8,727 nt of DNA from an uncultured Eubacterium sp. (GCA_905236295.1 CAJOQF010000372.1:1-8727), one strand, 5' to 3'; counted from the first letter of the stretch, positions 1 through 7,180 are shown. Notes: generated by a model from the letters alone, not told the origin. Numbers and translations: made by a program.

Positions 1-28
1 CAAACATGAGCATATCTGCGAATGTTTG
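1..28. repeat. Leader palindromic repeat, copy A
   Basis: This is an imperfect palindrome. Outer arms CAAACAT (1-7) and ATGTTTG (22-28) pair perfectly. Inside them, GCA (10-12) pairs with TGC (17-19) across a two-base GA/GA mismatch, leaving a 4-base loop TATC (13-16). It contains the two 9-mers ACATGAGCA (4-12) and TGCGAATGT (17-25) that define the repeat family also seen at 71-103 and 159-180. It lies outside any recognisable gene. It could be a mobile intergenic repeat or a regulator or RNA-binding element; the sequence does not decide which. Confidence 0.75.
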
Positions 29-31
29 TGA

Positions 32-48
32 CAACGACGCAGTCGTTG
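32..48. other. Perfect 7-bp hairpin in the leader
   Basis: CAACGAC (32-38) and GTCGTTG (42-48) are perfect inverted repeats around a 3-base GCA loop. No T-run follows on the plus strand, so it is not an obvious terminator for anything upstream. It may be part of the repeat-rich leader structure or the end of a transcription unit outside the window. Confidence 0.5.
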
Positions 49-70
49 GCTGTATCATCATCACCCACTC

Positions 71-103
71 ACATGAGCAAGTAGCGAAGCGGATTGCGAA
101 TGT
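71..103. repeat. Leader palindromic repeat, copy B (long loop)
   Basis: The same 9-mers as copy A are present: ACATGAGCA (71-79) and TGCGAATGT (95-103). Here they are separated by 15 bases instead of 4 (80-94, containing GCGAAGC). The outer pairing CACAT (70-74) with ATGTG (100-104) and the same GA/GA mismatch are kept. Identical half-sites with a variable spacer suggest that the arms, not the loop, are the conserved unit. Confidence 0.75.
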
Positions 104-129
104 GTGCTGATTACTATTGTGCTTGCTCA
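74..129. repeat. Inverted repeat overlapping repeat copy B
   Basis: TGAGCAAG (74-81) is the exact reverse complement of CTTGCTCA (122-129), with 40 bases between. It shares its left arm with repeat copy B, so two alternative foldings compete for the same bases. The pairing is visible; any switching role is only a guess. Confidence 0.45.
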
Positions 130-158
130 AATAGCTATAGACTTTAAGCGATAAACAA

Positions 159-180
159 ACATGAGCATTCCTGCGAATGT
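159..180. repeat. Leader palindromic repeat, copy C
   Basis: ACATGAGCA (159-167) and TGCGAATGT (172-180) recur with a 4-base TTCC loop. The bases before it (CAAAC, 156-160) match copy A, but the right flank (GAG) does not, so outer pairing stops at ACAT/ATGT. It ends 30 bp before the start codon of the first trkA gene, so any bound factor or RNA fold here would lie in the likely 5' untranslated region. Confidence 0.75.
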
Positions 181-210
181 GAGCACAACACCACCCTCAG
201 ATCCAATATT

Positions 211-1599
211 ATGAGCAGAGAAAAAGATTATTTTGAAGATAAACTGAATATAATAATTGTGGGCTGCGGCAAGATTGGCACAACCCTCATCGATCTGCTT
301 TGCAGCGAGGGTCACAATATCACCATCATCGACAAACACCAGGAACGCATCCAGAGAGTTACTGATCTGTATGATATCCTGGGAATTGTCGGAAACGGCG
401 CAACCTACAGCACGCTTCATGAGGCAGGCATCGAAGATGCCGACCTTATGATTTCGGTAACACAGTCAGATGAGCTGAACCTGCTCTGCTGCACTATCGC
501 AAAGCAGTTCGGCGACTGTCACACCATCGCCCGCGTCCGTTCGCCCGAATACTCTCAGGAAGTTCACTACCTGAAAGAAAAACTGGGACTCGATCTGATA
601 ATCAATCCCGAGGGTGACGCTGCGTTGGAAGCCTCGCGCATACTCTACCTTCCTGCCACACTGGAGGAGAATCCGTTTGCGCACGGTCAGGGCACAATTA
701 TAAATACTAAGATTACGAAATCAAACATCCTCAATGGATTAACTATAGAAGAATTCGGGAAAAAAGGACCTAAGGATATGCTCATCTGCATGGTCGAGCG
801 GAACGGCGATGTAATGATTCCGACAGCCGATCTGAAAATGCAGGAAAACGATGTAATTTCATTTTCCTGTGCAAGAGATGCTGCAAAAAACTTCTTAAAG
901 TACCTTGGAATCAACACAAAAAGAGTTGCAGACTGCCTGCTGATCGGAGGGTCGAGACTCAGTTATTACCTTGCAAAACAACTTCTTGCAATGGGAGTTG
1001 ATGTCAAGATTATCGAGCGCGACAGAAAAAGATGTGAGGAACTCGCAAAGGAACTTCCGAAGGCAATTATTATTAACGGTGACGGCACTGACCGCGCTTT
1101 ATTAAATGAGGAAGGGGTTAAAAAGGTAGAGTCATTTGTATCTCTCATAGGAATTGACGAGGAAAACATCCTACTCACCCTTTTCGTAAAACAGATTTCA
1201 AACGCAAAAGTTATTACAAAGATTAACAGATACCAGTTTCCGGAGGTATTAAACAGTTTGGATCTCGGCAGTATAATTAACCCGCGAGAGATGGCAGCCG
1301 AGTCCATCACTGCATATGTAAGAGCTCTTTACAACACAAAGGATTCAGACATAGAAACACTCTATCATATGTACCATCACCGGGTTGAAGCGATAGAATT
1401 TCGTGTAAGAGAGGAATCAGTTATAACCAACGTACCCCTCTCTAATATGAACCTGAAAAAAGATTTGTTAATAGCCTTTATAAACAGGGGTGACCGCATC
1501 ATAATCCCTAAAGGTTCCGATGAGATACATCCGGGTGATACCGTAGTTATAATCACTACCACTACAGGGTTTAAAAGCATAGAGGATATACTTCGATGA
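211..1599 (+). CDS. trkA: TrkA potassium-uptake regulatory subunit (first copy)
   Basis: This is the peripheral, nucleotide-binding gating subunit of a Trk K+ transporter; four copies would form a ring under the TrkH dimer. The 462 residues show the full two-repeat TrkA layout: RCK_N1 (about 13-130), TrkA_C1 (about 145-230), RCK_N2 (about 238-360) and TrkA_C2 (about 378-462). Domain 1 has a canonical GxGxxG (GCGKIG, 18-23), an acidic residue ending beta-2 (D41) and GNG at 61-63. In domain 2 the glycine motif is altered to GGSRLS (246-251), though E269 and GDGTD (290-294) are kept. The ATG at 211 is the only usual start codon after the in-frame stop at 145. It has no visible Shine-Dalgarno, and about 11 residues precede the usual N-terminus. 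The stop overlaps the next gene by ATGA. Length matches full TrkA; function is from family membership. Confidence 0.96.
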   Translation: MSREKDYFEDKLNIIIVGCGKIGTTLIDLLCSEGHNITIIDKHQERIQRVTDLYDILGIVGNGATYSTLHEAGIEDADLMISVTQSDELNLLCCTIAKQFGDCHTIARVRSPEYSQEVHYLKEKLGLDLIINPEGDAALEASRILYLPATLEENPFAHGQGTIINTKITKSNILNGLTIEEFGKKGPKDMLICMVERNGDVMIPTADLKMQENDVISFSCARDAAKNFLKYLGINTKRVADCLLIGGSRLSYYLAKQLLAMGVDVKIIERDRKRCEELAKELPKAIIINGDGTDRALLNEEGVKKVESFVSLIGIDEENILLTLFVKQISNAKVITKINRYQFPEVLNSLDLGSIINPREMAAESITAYVRALYNTKDSDIETLYHMYHHRVEAIEFRVREESVITNVPLSNMNLKKDLLIAFINRGDRIIIPKGSDEIHPGDTVVIITTTTGFKSIEDILR

Positions 1600-3050
1600 A
1601 TAAAGCTATTATAATGTTCATACTCGGATGGATAATGACAATCGAAGGCTTTTTGCTCTTTTTACCGTTTATAATCGATCTCATATATCAGGAACATGTC
1701 GGAAATATTTATCTCGTCACCGCTATAATCACTCTGGCTGCCGGACTTATTATTATAAAGATAAAGCCAAAGACGACCGTTTTCTATTTAAAGGAAGGTT
1801 GTGTAGCAACGGCTCTATCCTGGATAGTAATAAGCTTCATCGGTGCCATTCCGCTTTTTGCGACAGGAGACATACCGTCATTTACGGACGCACTCTTTGA
1901 GACCGTCTCCGGTTTTACGACCACCGGAGCCACTATACTGGTAGAAGTCGAAAAGCTGTCCCACGCCGCTCTCTTTTGGAGAAGCCTTACACATTGGATC
2001 GGCGGTATGGGCGTATTGATGTTTTTGCTTACAGTGCTCCCACTCACCGGTGGCTCCACTACCAACCTTATGCGAGCAGAGACTCCCGGTCCGGTTTCGG
2101 ATAAATTTGCGCCGAAAATGAAGACAACCGCCCGGATCCTTTACCTGATATATATTTCGTTCACGGTAATCGAGCTTTTTATTTTGCGTATAGCGGGTAT
2201 GCCGTTATTCGATGCGATAACCACATCATTTTCAAATGCGGCAACCGGAGGATTGGCAGTAAAAACCAGCAGCATGGCATCATACTCGCCCACAGTACAG
2301 TGGATCGTGGTTGTGTTCATGGTTCTGTTTGCCATAAACTTCAACGTCTTCTACCTGATAATTTTCGGGCAGATAAAGAAGGCTCTCTCGAATGAACAGC
2401 TTCGTTGGTTTTTGGGGATCATTGGTATATCCGTTGCAATTATTATAGCTGACTTTATCAGATTGGGGCTGGTCACAGTCGCTTCATTCAGAGAAATATT
2501 TTTCTCGGTCACATCCGTCATCTCGACGACAGGATTTGCGGTGGCCGATTACAATCTGTGGCCCGACACAGCACGGGTAGTTTTGGTTATTCTGATGTTT
2601 ATCGGGGGATGCGCGGGCTCAACCAGCGGTGGAATCCTCAAGATTTCCAGAGTGATCATTATCGTAAAAACAATCTTTCGCGAACTGTACACATACATAC
2701 ATCCGCGAGGCGTAAAATACATAAAATCAGAAGACAAAACCATCACCACTGATGTTGTACGATCCGTACACGTTTACTTTACGACATATTTGCTTATAAC
2801 GATTATTTCACTTCTGATCGTTTCCGCAGATGAGTTCGACCTTGTCTCGACGGTAACGAGTGTGTTTGCAACAACAAACAATATCGGGCCGGGACTCGGA
2901 GTAGTAGGACCGATGGGCAATTACAGCCAGTTTTCAATACTGTCGAAAATTGTCTTCATGTTTGATATGATGTTTGGAAGGCTTGAAATATTCCCGCTGT
3001 TGATACTCTTCACTCCGGGAACATGGAAGAAAACCTTCCGTCACAAATAA
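1596..3050 (+). CDS. trkH: TrkH potassium transporter membrane subunit (first copy)
   Basis: This is the K+-translocating pore of the Trk system in the cytoplasmic membrane. The 484-residue hydrophobic protein has the four membrane-pore-membrane repeats of the TrkH/TrkG/KtrB superfamily. The four filter segments are visible: TTTGAT (108-113), ATGGLA (216-221), STTGFA (310-315) and NNIGPG (428-433). A glycine/serine-rich gating loop (CAGSTSGGI, about 339-347) and the conserved GRLE (461-464) near the end are also present. Compared with the downstream paralogue it aligns without gaps to residue 346, then carries one extra residue (L348, codon 2637-2639) in the gating loop. The ATG overlaps the trkA stop (ATGA), with GAGG at 1582-1585 as ribosome site, so translation is probably coupled. 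KtrB is the alternative name, but the two-domain TrkA partner favours Trk. Confidence 0.96.
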   Translation: MNKAIIMFILGWIMTIEGFLLFLPFIIDLIYQEHVGNIYLVTAIITLAAGLIIIKIKPKTTVFYLKEGCVATALSWIVISFIGAIPLFATGDIPSFTDALFETVSGFTTTGATILVEVEKLSHAALFWRSLTHWIGGMGVLMFLLTVLPLTGGSTTNLMRAETPGPVSDKFAPKMKTTARILYLIYISFTVIELFILRIAGMPLFDAITTSFSNAATGGLAVKTSSMASYSPTVQWIVVVFMVLFAINFNVFYLIIFGQIKKALSNEQLRWFLGIIGISVAIIIADFIRLGLVTVASFREIFFSVTSVISTTGFAVADYNLWPDTARVVLVILMFIGGCAGSTSGGILKISRVIIIVKTIFRELYTYIHPRGVKYIKSEDKTITTDVVRSVHVYFTTYLLITIISLLIVSADEFDLVSTVTSVFATTNNIGPGLGVVGPMGNYSQFSILSKIVFMFDMMFGRLEIFPLLILFTPGTWKKTFRHK

Positions 3051-3053
3051 ACT

Positions 3054-3058
3054 AAGGA
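3054..3058 (+). promoter_or_regulatory. Ribosome binding site of second trkA
   Basis: AAGGA lies 8 bases before the ATG at 3067, within the 16-bp gap after the first trkH. It favours 3067 as start. The protein then begins MNIIIVGCGK, exactly at the usual TrkA N-terminus. Confidence 0.75.
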
Positions 3059-3066
3059 AAAATGAT

Positions 3067-4428
3067 ATGAATATAATTATAGTCGGATGCGGCAAAATAG
3101 GTACCGCACTCGCAATGTATCTCTCAAAAGAGAACCACAACATAACTGTGATCGACAAGAGCAGACGTGCTCTCGAAAATGTTGTAAACAGCTATGATGC
3201 TGTAGGATATGAAGGTAACGGTGCCAGCGCTTCTCTGTTAAAAAAGGCAGATATTCAAAACGCAGATCTTCTGATCGCAATGACCGGAAATGACGAGTTG
3301 AATGTAATGTGCTGTCTGGTCGCACGAAAGATCGGACACTGCCGCACCATCGCCAGGGTTACTAATCCCGATTACCAGAACGAGCTCGGCATACTGAAAG
3401 AGGAACTCGGACTTGCGCTTGTTGTAAACCCGGACTCCATGGTCGCAGGTGAGATTGCCCGTCTCATTAGAAAACCGTTCGTAAACAGAATTGACGTTTT
3501 TGCAGGCGGTCGCGCGGAGCTACTCACCTATCGTCTCGACGGAGACCACAAGTGGAACGGCATGCGAATAATAGATCTCGCCCGCTCCGTAAATATGCGT
3601 TTCCTCATCTGTGCCATTGAGCGCAACAACGAAGTCATCATACCAAACGGCGATTTTATATTGCAGGAAAACGATCTCATCTCCTGTCTTGTCGCAGGAA
3701 ACAACGAGGATAGATTTTCACACGAACTCAGGATGAAACGTCACAAAGTTACAAACTGTATGATTGCGGGTGGCGGAGATATCGCTTTCTATCTGGCGAA
3801 GAACCTCCAGAAAAGGAGACTTGGCGTCACCATAATAGAAAAATCCGAAAGCCGCAGCGAATTCTTAAGTAACGAGCTTGACGATGTCCTTATCATAAAC
3901 GAGGATGTTATCAATACAGACATTCTCGAGGAGGAAGGCATAAAAAAAGCGGATGCTTTCGTCGCATTGACCAACACCGACGATACCAATATTTTGCTTG
4001 CCATGTATGCCGCCTCACATTCGAACGCAAAGTGTATATACAAACAAAACCGAAGACTCTACGGAGATATTACAAAGGGCTTAAATCTCGGAAGTGTTGT
4101 CAGTACCCCTGAGATAGTTTCAGATAATATCATAAGCTACGTGAGAGCCATGAATGCCACAAAGGGCAACAACATCGAGACTCTGTACAAAATATTGGAC
4201 AGCAGAGCCGAGGCGCTGGAGTTTATCATAAATGATGATATGCCCCATCTCGGACAACCTCTGTCTCAGTTGCATATAAGGGACGGCATCCTGATCGCAT
4301 GCATAATCAGAGGTGGCACTGTCGAGATACCGAACGGTTCCAGCGTGGTTAAAAAAGGTGATCGCGTCATTGTAGTCACAACCAAAACCGGACTGCATGA
4401 CATTTCAAATATTTTTGTTGGAGTATAG
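3067..4428 (+). CDS. trkA: TrkA potassium-uptake regulatory subunit (second copy)
   Basis: This is a second full-length TrkA gating subunit (453 residues) with RCK_N1 (1-120), TrkA_C1 (about 135-215), RCK_N2 (about 228-350) and TrkA_C2 (about 368-453). Domain 1 is canonical: GCGKIG (7-12), D30, GNG (50-52). Domain 2 has GGGDIA (235-240) and E258. Where the first copy has NGDGTD, this one reads NEDVIN (278-283), so the second nucleotide site is probably altered. Counting by eye, 53 of the first 100 residues match residues 12-111 of the upstream TrkA, so this is an old, divergent duplicate rather than a recent copy. It starts 17 bp after the first trkH ends and is followed after 6 bp by the second trkH. 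The C-terminal TrkA_C domains are where such proteins in Firmicutes can bind c-di-AMP; that is family knowledge only. Confidence 0.95.
   Translation: MNIIIVGCGKIGTALAMYLSKENHNITVIDKSRRALENVVNSYDAVGYEGNGASASLLKKADIQNADLLIAMTGNDELNVMCCLVARKIGHCRTIARVTNPDYQNELGILKEELGLALVVNPDSMVAGEIARLIRKPFVNRIDVFAGGRAELLTYRLDGDHKWNGMRIIDLARSVNMRFLICAIERNNEVIIPNGDFILQENDLISCLVAGNNEDRFSHELRMKRHKVTNCMIAGGGDIAFYLAKNLQKRRLGVTIIEKSESRSEFLSNELDDVLIINEDVINTDILEEEGIKKADAFVALTNTDDTNILLAMYAASHSNAKCIYKQNRRLYGDITKGLNLGSVVSTPEIVSDNIISYVRAMNATKGNNIETLYKILDSRAEALEFIINDDMPHLGQPLSQLHIRDGILIACIIRGGTVEIPNGSSVVKKGDRVIVVTTKTGLHDISNIFVGV
4420..4423 (+). promoter_or_regulatory. Ribosome binding site for the GTG start of second trkH
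   Basis: GGAG inside the last codons of the second trkA lies 11 bases before GTG at 4435. No ATG lies at the matching place, and the GTG gives an N-terminus (MNYRAIFN) aligned residue for residue with the first TrkH, so GTG is the likely start. Confidence 0.6.
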
Positions 4429-4434
4429 TACAAA

Positions 4435-5874
4435 GTGAATTACAGAGCAATCTTTAATATATTGGGATCGGTTCTGCTCATAGAGGCGGGACTTCTGATG
4501 ATTCCGATTATAGTGGCCGGCATCTACCAGGAATCTGCCGGAATATATTTCCTTATAACCGGCGCAATCTGCGCGGCATTGGGACTTATACTGAAACTTG
4601 TAACAAAACGCAACCATAACTTCTATGCAAAGGAAGGCTTTTTCATGGTTGCATTGAGCTGGATAGTAATCAGTATATTCGGTGCGCTTCCGTTCTTTTT
4701 ATCCGGATACATTCCGTCATACATTGACGCGCTCTTTGAGACAATTTCCGGATTTACCACCACCGGAGCCACCATACTGACAGACGTGGAGGTTCTCCCC
4801 AAATGTCTGCTGTTTTGGCGAAGTCTTACGCATTGGATCGGCGGAATGGGAATCCTCGTGTTCATCGTTGCCATCCTTCCGTCTGCGGGCGGAGACAACA
4901 TGCACCTTATGCGCGTGGAAAGTCCGGGGCCTTCAGTCGACAAGCTTGTTCCAAAGGCAAAACACACCGCATTCATTCTCTATGGAATATATGTGCTCTT
5001 GTCTCTGATGATGTTTATAAGCGTAATCCTTGGTGGAATGTCGGTATTTGATGCACTCACCACTACATTCGCGACTGCCGGTACAGGCGGTTTCGGAAAT
5101 TACAACTCAAGCATGGCTGACTACTCTGCCACCCTACAATGGATCATCGGCGTGTTCATGGTAATGTTCGGAATCAACTTTAATATGTACTTCCTTATCC
5201 TTGCCGGAAAGCTGAAGGAAGGATTCAAGATCACCGAGATCCGAAGATACCTTGAAATAATCGGAGTTGCAACACTTCTTATCGTCCTTTGCACACACAA
5301 CATGTTTGACAGCCTGGGAGACGCCATAAGAAACGTGTTCTTCTCGGTGGCATCCGTTATAACCACAACAGGCTTTGCGACAACCGATTTCAATCTCTGG
5401 CCAATGTTTGCCAAAGCGATTATCGTCGTCCTAATGCTTATCGGAGCCTGCGCAGGCTCGACCGGAGGCGGTATCAAAGTCTCGAGAGTGATTCTCGCGG
5501 TCAGGATGATAAAAGAACAGATCAGAGCTTTTATCCACCCGCATGTAGCACGCTCCACAAAGCTTGACGGAAATGTCGTTTCCAAAGACGTCAGATTGTC
5601 TCTCAGTGCATTTTTCATGCTCTATCTCATTCTGATGTTTGGATCGTTTATCATAGTGTCTATTGACAATTTTGATTTTGAAACCAGCTTTACCTCGGTT
5701 GCCACCTGTATAAGTAATGTCGGTCCGGGACTTTCAAAAGTCGGTCCAAGCGGAAACTTTGCCGGCTTTTCAATTCTGAGCAAATTTGTTTTGATGTTTG
5801 ATATGCTTGCCGGAAGACTTGAGCTCTTCCCGATCCTCATGCTGTTCTCACTCAGAACGTGGCGCAGAAGATAA
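4435..5874 (+). CDS. trkH: TrkH potassium transporter membrane subunit (second copy)
   Basis: This is the second K+-translocating pore subunit, 479 residues, with the same four membrane-pore-membrane repeats. Filter segments are TTTGAT (108-113), GTGGFG (216-221), TTTGFA (310-315) and SNVGPG (427-432). The gating loop CAGSTGGGIKVSRV (338-351) has standard length, and GRLE is at 460-463. Residues 61-160 match the first TrkH at 64 of 100 positions by eye, and the two align without gaps up to residue 346. Differences in pore segments 2 and 4 could affect ion selectivity or affinity, but the critical glycines are present. It begins with GTG 6 bp after the second trkA stop and closes the four-gene operon. 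No clear terminator follows before exoA (5875-5952), so some read-through is possible. Confidence 0.95.
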   Translation: MNYRAIFNILGSVLLIEAGLLMIPIIVAGIYQESAGIYFLITGAICAALGLILKLVTKRNHNFYAKEGFFMVALSWIVISIFGALPFFLSGYIPSYIDALFETISGFTTTGATILTDVEVLPKCLLFWRSLTHWIGGMGILVFIVAILPSAGGDNMHLMRVESPGPSVDKLVPKAKHTAFILYGIYVLLSLMMFISVILGGMSVFDALTTTFATAGTGGFGNYNSSMADYSATLQWIIGVFMVMFGINFNMYFLILAGKLKEGFKITEIRRYLEIIGVATLLIVLCTHNMFDSLGDAIRNVFFSVASVITTTGFATTDFNLWPMFAKAIIVVLMLIGACAGSTGGGIKVSRVILAVRMIKEQIRAFIHPHVARSTKLDGNVVSKDVRLSLSAFFMLYLILMFGSFIIVSIDNFDFETSFTSVATCISNVGPGLSKVGPSGNFAGFSILSKFVLMFDMLAGRLELFPILMLFSLRTWRRR

Positions 5875-5952
5875 CAGGAAGTAATAGTTATGAATTGATT
5901 TCGGGTCTGATCTTTTAAAGGTACAGTTCCCACCAAATAGGAGAATATATTT

Positions 5953-6708
5953 ATGAAGCTTATCTCATGGAATGTAAACGGAATACGCGCATGCGTTCAG
6001 AAAGGTTTTTTGGACAGTTTCAACAGCCTGGATGCTGATATTTTCTGCATTCAGGAGAGCAAACTGCAGGCAGGACAGATTGACCTTGAGACTCCCGGCT
6101 ATCATCAGTATTGGAACTATGCCGAGCGAAAAGGGTACTCGGGAACAGCAGTTTTTTCAAAGAAAGAACCGTTAAATGTCACCTACGGGATCGGCATTGC
6201 GGAGCATGACACCGAAGGGCGCGTCATTACCCTCGAATTCGAAGATTTTTACTTTATCTGCTGCTACACCCCCAACTCAGGTTCCGAGTTAAAACGACTT
6301 GACTACCGCATGACATGGGAGGATGCTTTCAGAGAATATCTTCTTGGACTGGATCAAAAAAAGCCGCTCATCCTCTGCGGCGACCTGAATGTCGCACACA
6401 AGGAGATCGACTTGAAAAATCCAAAAACCAATCACAAGAATGCCGGCTTCACCGACGAAGAGCGTGAAAAAATGTCCATTTTATTGGACTCAGGTTTCAC
6501 CGATACATTCAGGCATTTCTACCCTGACCTTGAGCAGGTTTATTCCTGGTGGTCTTACCGCTTTAAAGCCCGCGAGAAAAATTCCGGCTGGCGCATAGAC
6601 TATTTCCTAACCTCAAACCGTCTCGACGATAAACTTGTCGACGCCAGGATTCACACCGACATTTTCGGCAGCGACCACTGCCCTGTCGAGCTGGAGATAA
6701 ATCTGTGA
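5953..6708 (+). CDS. exoA: Exodeoxyribonuclease III / AP endonuclease (ExoA, XthA family)
   Basis: This is a base-excision-repair enzyme of the Mg2+-dependent exonuclease III family that cleaves DNA 5' of abasic sites and has 3'-5' exonuclease and 3'-phosphatase activity. The 251-residue length is normal. All catalytic signatures are visible: SWNVNGIR with N7 (5-12), the metal ligand in IQESK (E35), CYTPNSG with Y105, the GDLNVAH pair D144/N146, RIDYF with D216, and the C-terminal GSDHCPV with D241/H242. The start is well supported: AGGAG (5939-5943) lies 9 bases upstream of ATG 5953. It lies on the same strand as the trk operon but 78 bp away, and has no functional link to it. It converges with hicB 46 bp downstream, with no strong terminator between them; only a 4-bp CGGA/TCCG hairpin (6740-6752) is seen. 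Confidence 0.96.
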   Translation: MKLISWNVNGIRACVQKGFLDSFNSLDADIFCIQESKLQAGQIDLETPGYHQYWNYAERKGYSGTAVFSKKEPLNVTYGIGIAEHDTEGRVITLEFEDFYFICCYTPNSGSELKRLDYRMTWEDAFREYLLGLDQKKPLILCGDLNVAHKEIDLKNPKTNHKNAGFTDEEREKMSILLDSGFTDTFRHFYPDLEQVYSWWSYRFKAREKNSGWRIDYFLTSNRLDDKLVDARIHTDIFGSDHCPVELEINL

Positions 6709-6754
6709 TAGTATACAACTACAACCGAATATTGATTAGCGGATTATGTCCGTA

Positions 6755-7141
6755 TTATGCAATCTCTATTTTTTCTATGAGGGCTTCTTGAAGTATCTTT
6801 GATAAGCTATAGTTTCTCTTGTCAGCTTCCTGTGCAAGCCATGCCGGAATAGATAGCATTTTCTTTACAGCTCTTGTGTCTCTGTGATATTTGTTGACAT
6901 CTGTGGATATATAGGTTTTCTCAGTCCCTTGTTCCTGTACGATGTCGTCAATTTTTGATGCGTTTGGTATTTCTTCGTTTTGTTCCATCTTTACGGCGAT
7001 AAACGCTCCTAATACCTCTGTTGCATTTTCCATTAGTTCCTCTATGCTATCGCCATCCGTATAGCACCCCGGAAGATCCGGAAATTCAATCCAAAAGCCA
7101 TCGTCATCATTATGTATTATTGCCGGATATACTTTAATCAT
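6755..7141 (-). CDS. hicB: HicB-family antitoxin with ribbon-helix-helix C-terminus
   Basis: This is the antitoxin of a type II HicAB toxin-antitoxin pair; it should bind and block HicA and repress its own operon. The 128 residues divide into the degenerate RNase-H-like HicB fold (about 1-55, with the family signature DGFWIEFPDLPGC at 14-26 and the following helix) and a C-terminal DNA-binding segment (about 90-125, KKMLSIPAWLAQEA ... YSLSKILQEAL). The latter looks like an Arc/MetJ-type ribbon-helix-helix. A linker of about 35 residues joins them. The ATG at 7141 has AAAGGAG (7149-7155) 7 bases upstream. It follows hicA by 25 bp, the usual toxin-first order. The AT-rich palindromes upstream of hicA are the expected binding sites. 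Function is from family resemblance; the toxin is complete, so the pair may be active. Confidence 0.93.
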   Translation of the reverse strand: MIKVYPAIIHNDDDGFWIEFPDLPGCYTDGDSIEELMENATEVLGAFIAVKMEQNEEIPNASKIDDIVQEQGTEKTYISTDVNKYHRDTRAVKKMLSIPAWLAQEADKRNYSLSKILQEALIEKIEIA

Positions 7142-7158
7142 TGTATTTCTCCTTTCCT

Positions 7159-7180
7159 CGGGGCTGTTATTTCATCCCCG
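7159..7180 (-). other. Small hairpin between hicA and hicB
   Basis: CGGGG (7159-7163) and CCCCG (7176-7180) are inverted repeats around a 12-base loop spanning the hicA stop codon. It lies just before the hicB ribosome site (7149-7155). It is a short stem and may be chance; if real it could adjust the toxin:antitoxin translation ratio. Confidence 0.3.

Noticed and set aside
116..155. Sigma-70 promoter for the trk operon
   Set aside because: Candidate boxes (TTGTGC 117-122, TATAGA 136-141, GATAAA 150-155) give wrong spacings of 13 or 21 or more bases; none is convincing.
1..180. CRISPR array
   Set aside because: The three repeat units have variable internal loops, irregular spacing and no conserved 20-40 bp direct repeat with unique spacers.
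1..210. Possible c-di-AMP (ydaO-type) or K+ riboswitch ahead of trk
   Set aside because: Only 210 bases precede the gene and they are dominated by palindromic repeats. I cannot find the conserved ydaO core or a terminator/antiterminator pair.
1919..4830. Recent recombination or gene conversion between the trkH copies
   Set aside because: The longest exact DNA matches I can see are about 13-14 bases at conserved pore motifs, so the duplication is old and no converted tract is evident.
5121..5618. A 165-codon minus-strand open frame inside the second trkH
   Set aside because: It lies wholly antisense to a clear TrkH gene with all pore motifs, and its translation shows no family signature; it is a shadow frame.
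5875..5952. Terminator or promoter between trkH-2 and exoA
   Set aside because: No stable stem with a U-run and no correctly spaced -35/-10 pair was found; only the exoA ribosome site is clear.
6740..6752. Terminator between convergent exoA and hicB
   Set aside because: The only inverted repeat is a 4-bp CGGA/TCCG stem without a U-run; too weak to call.
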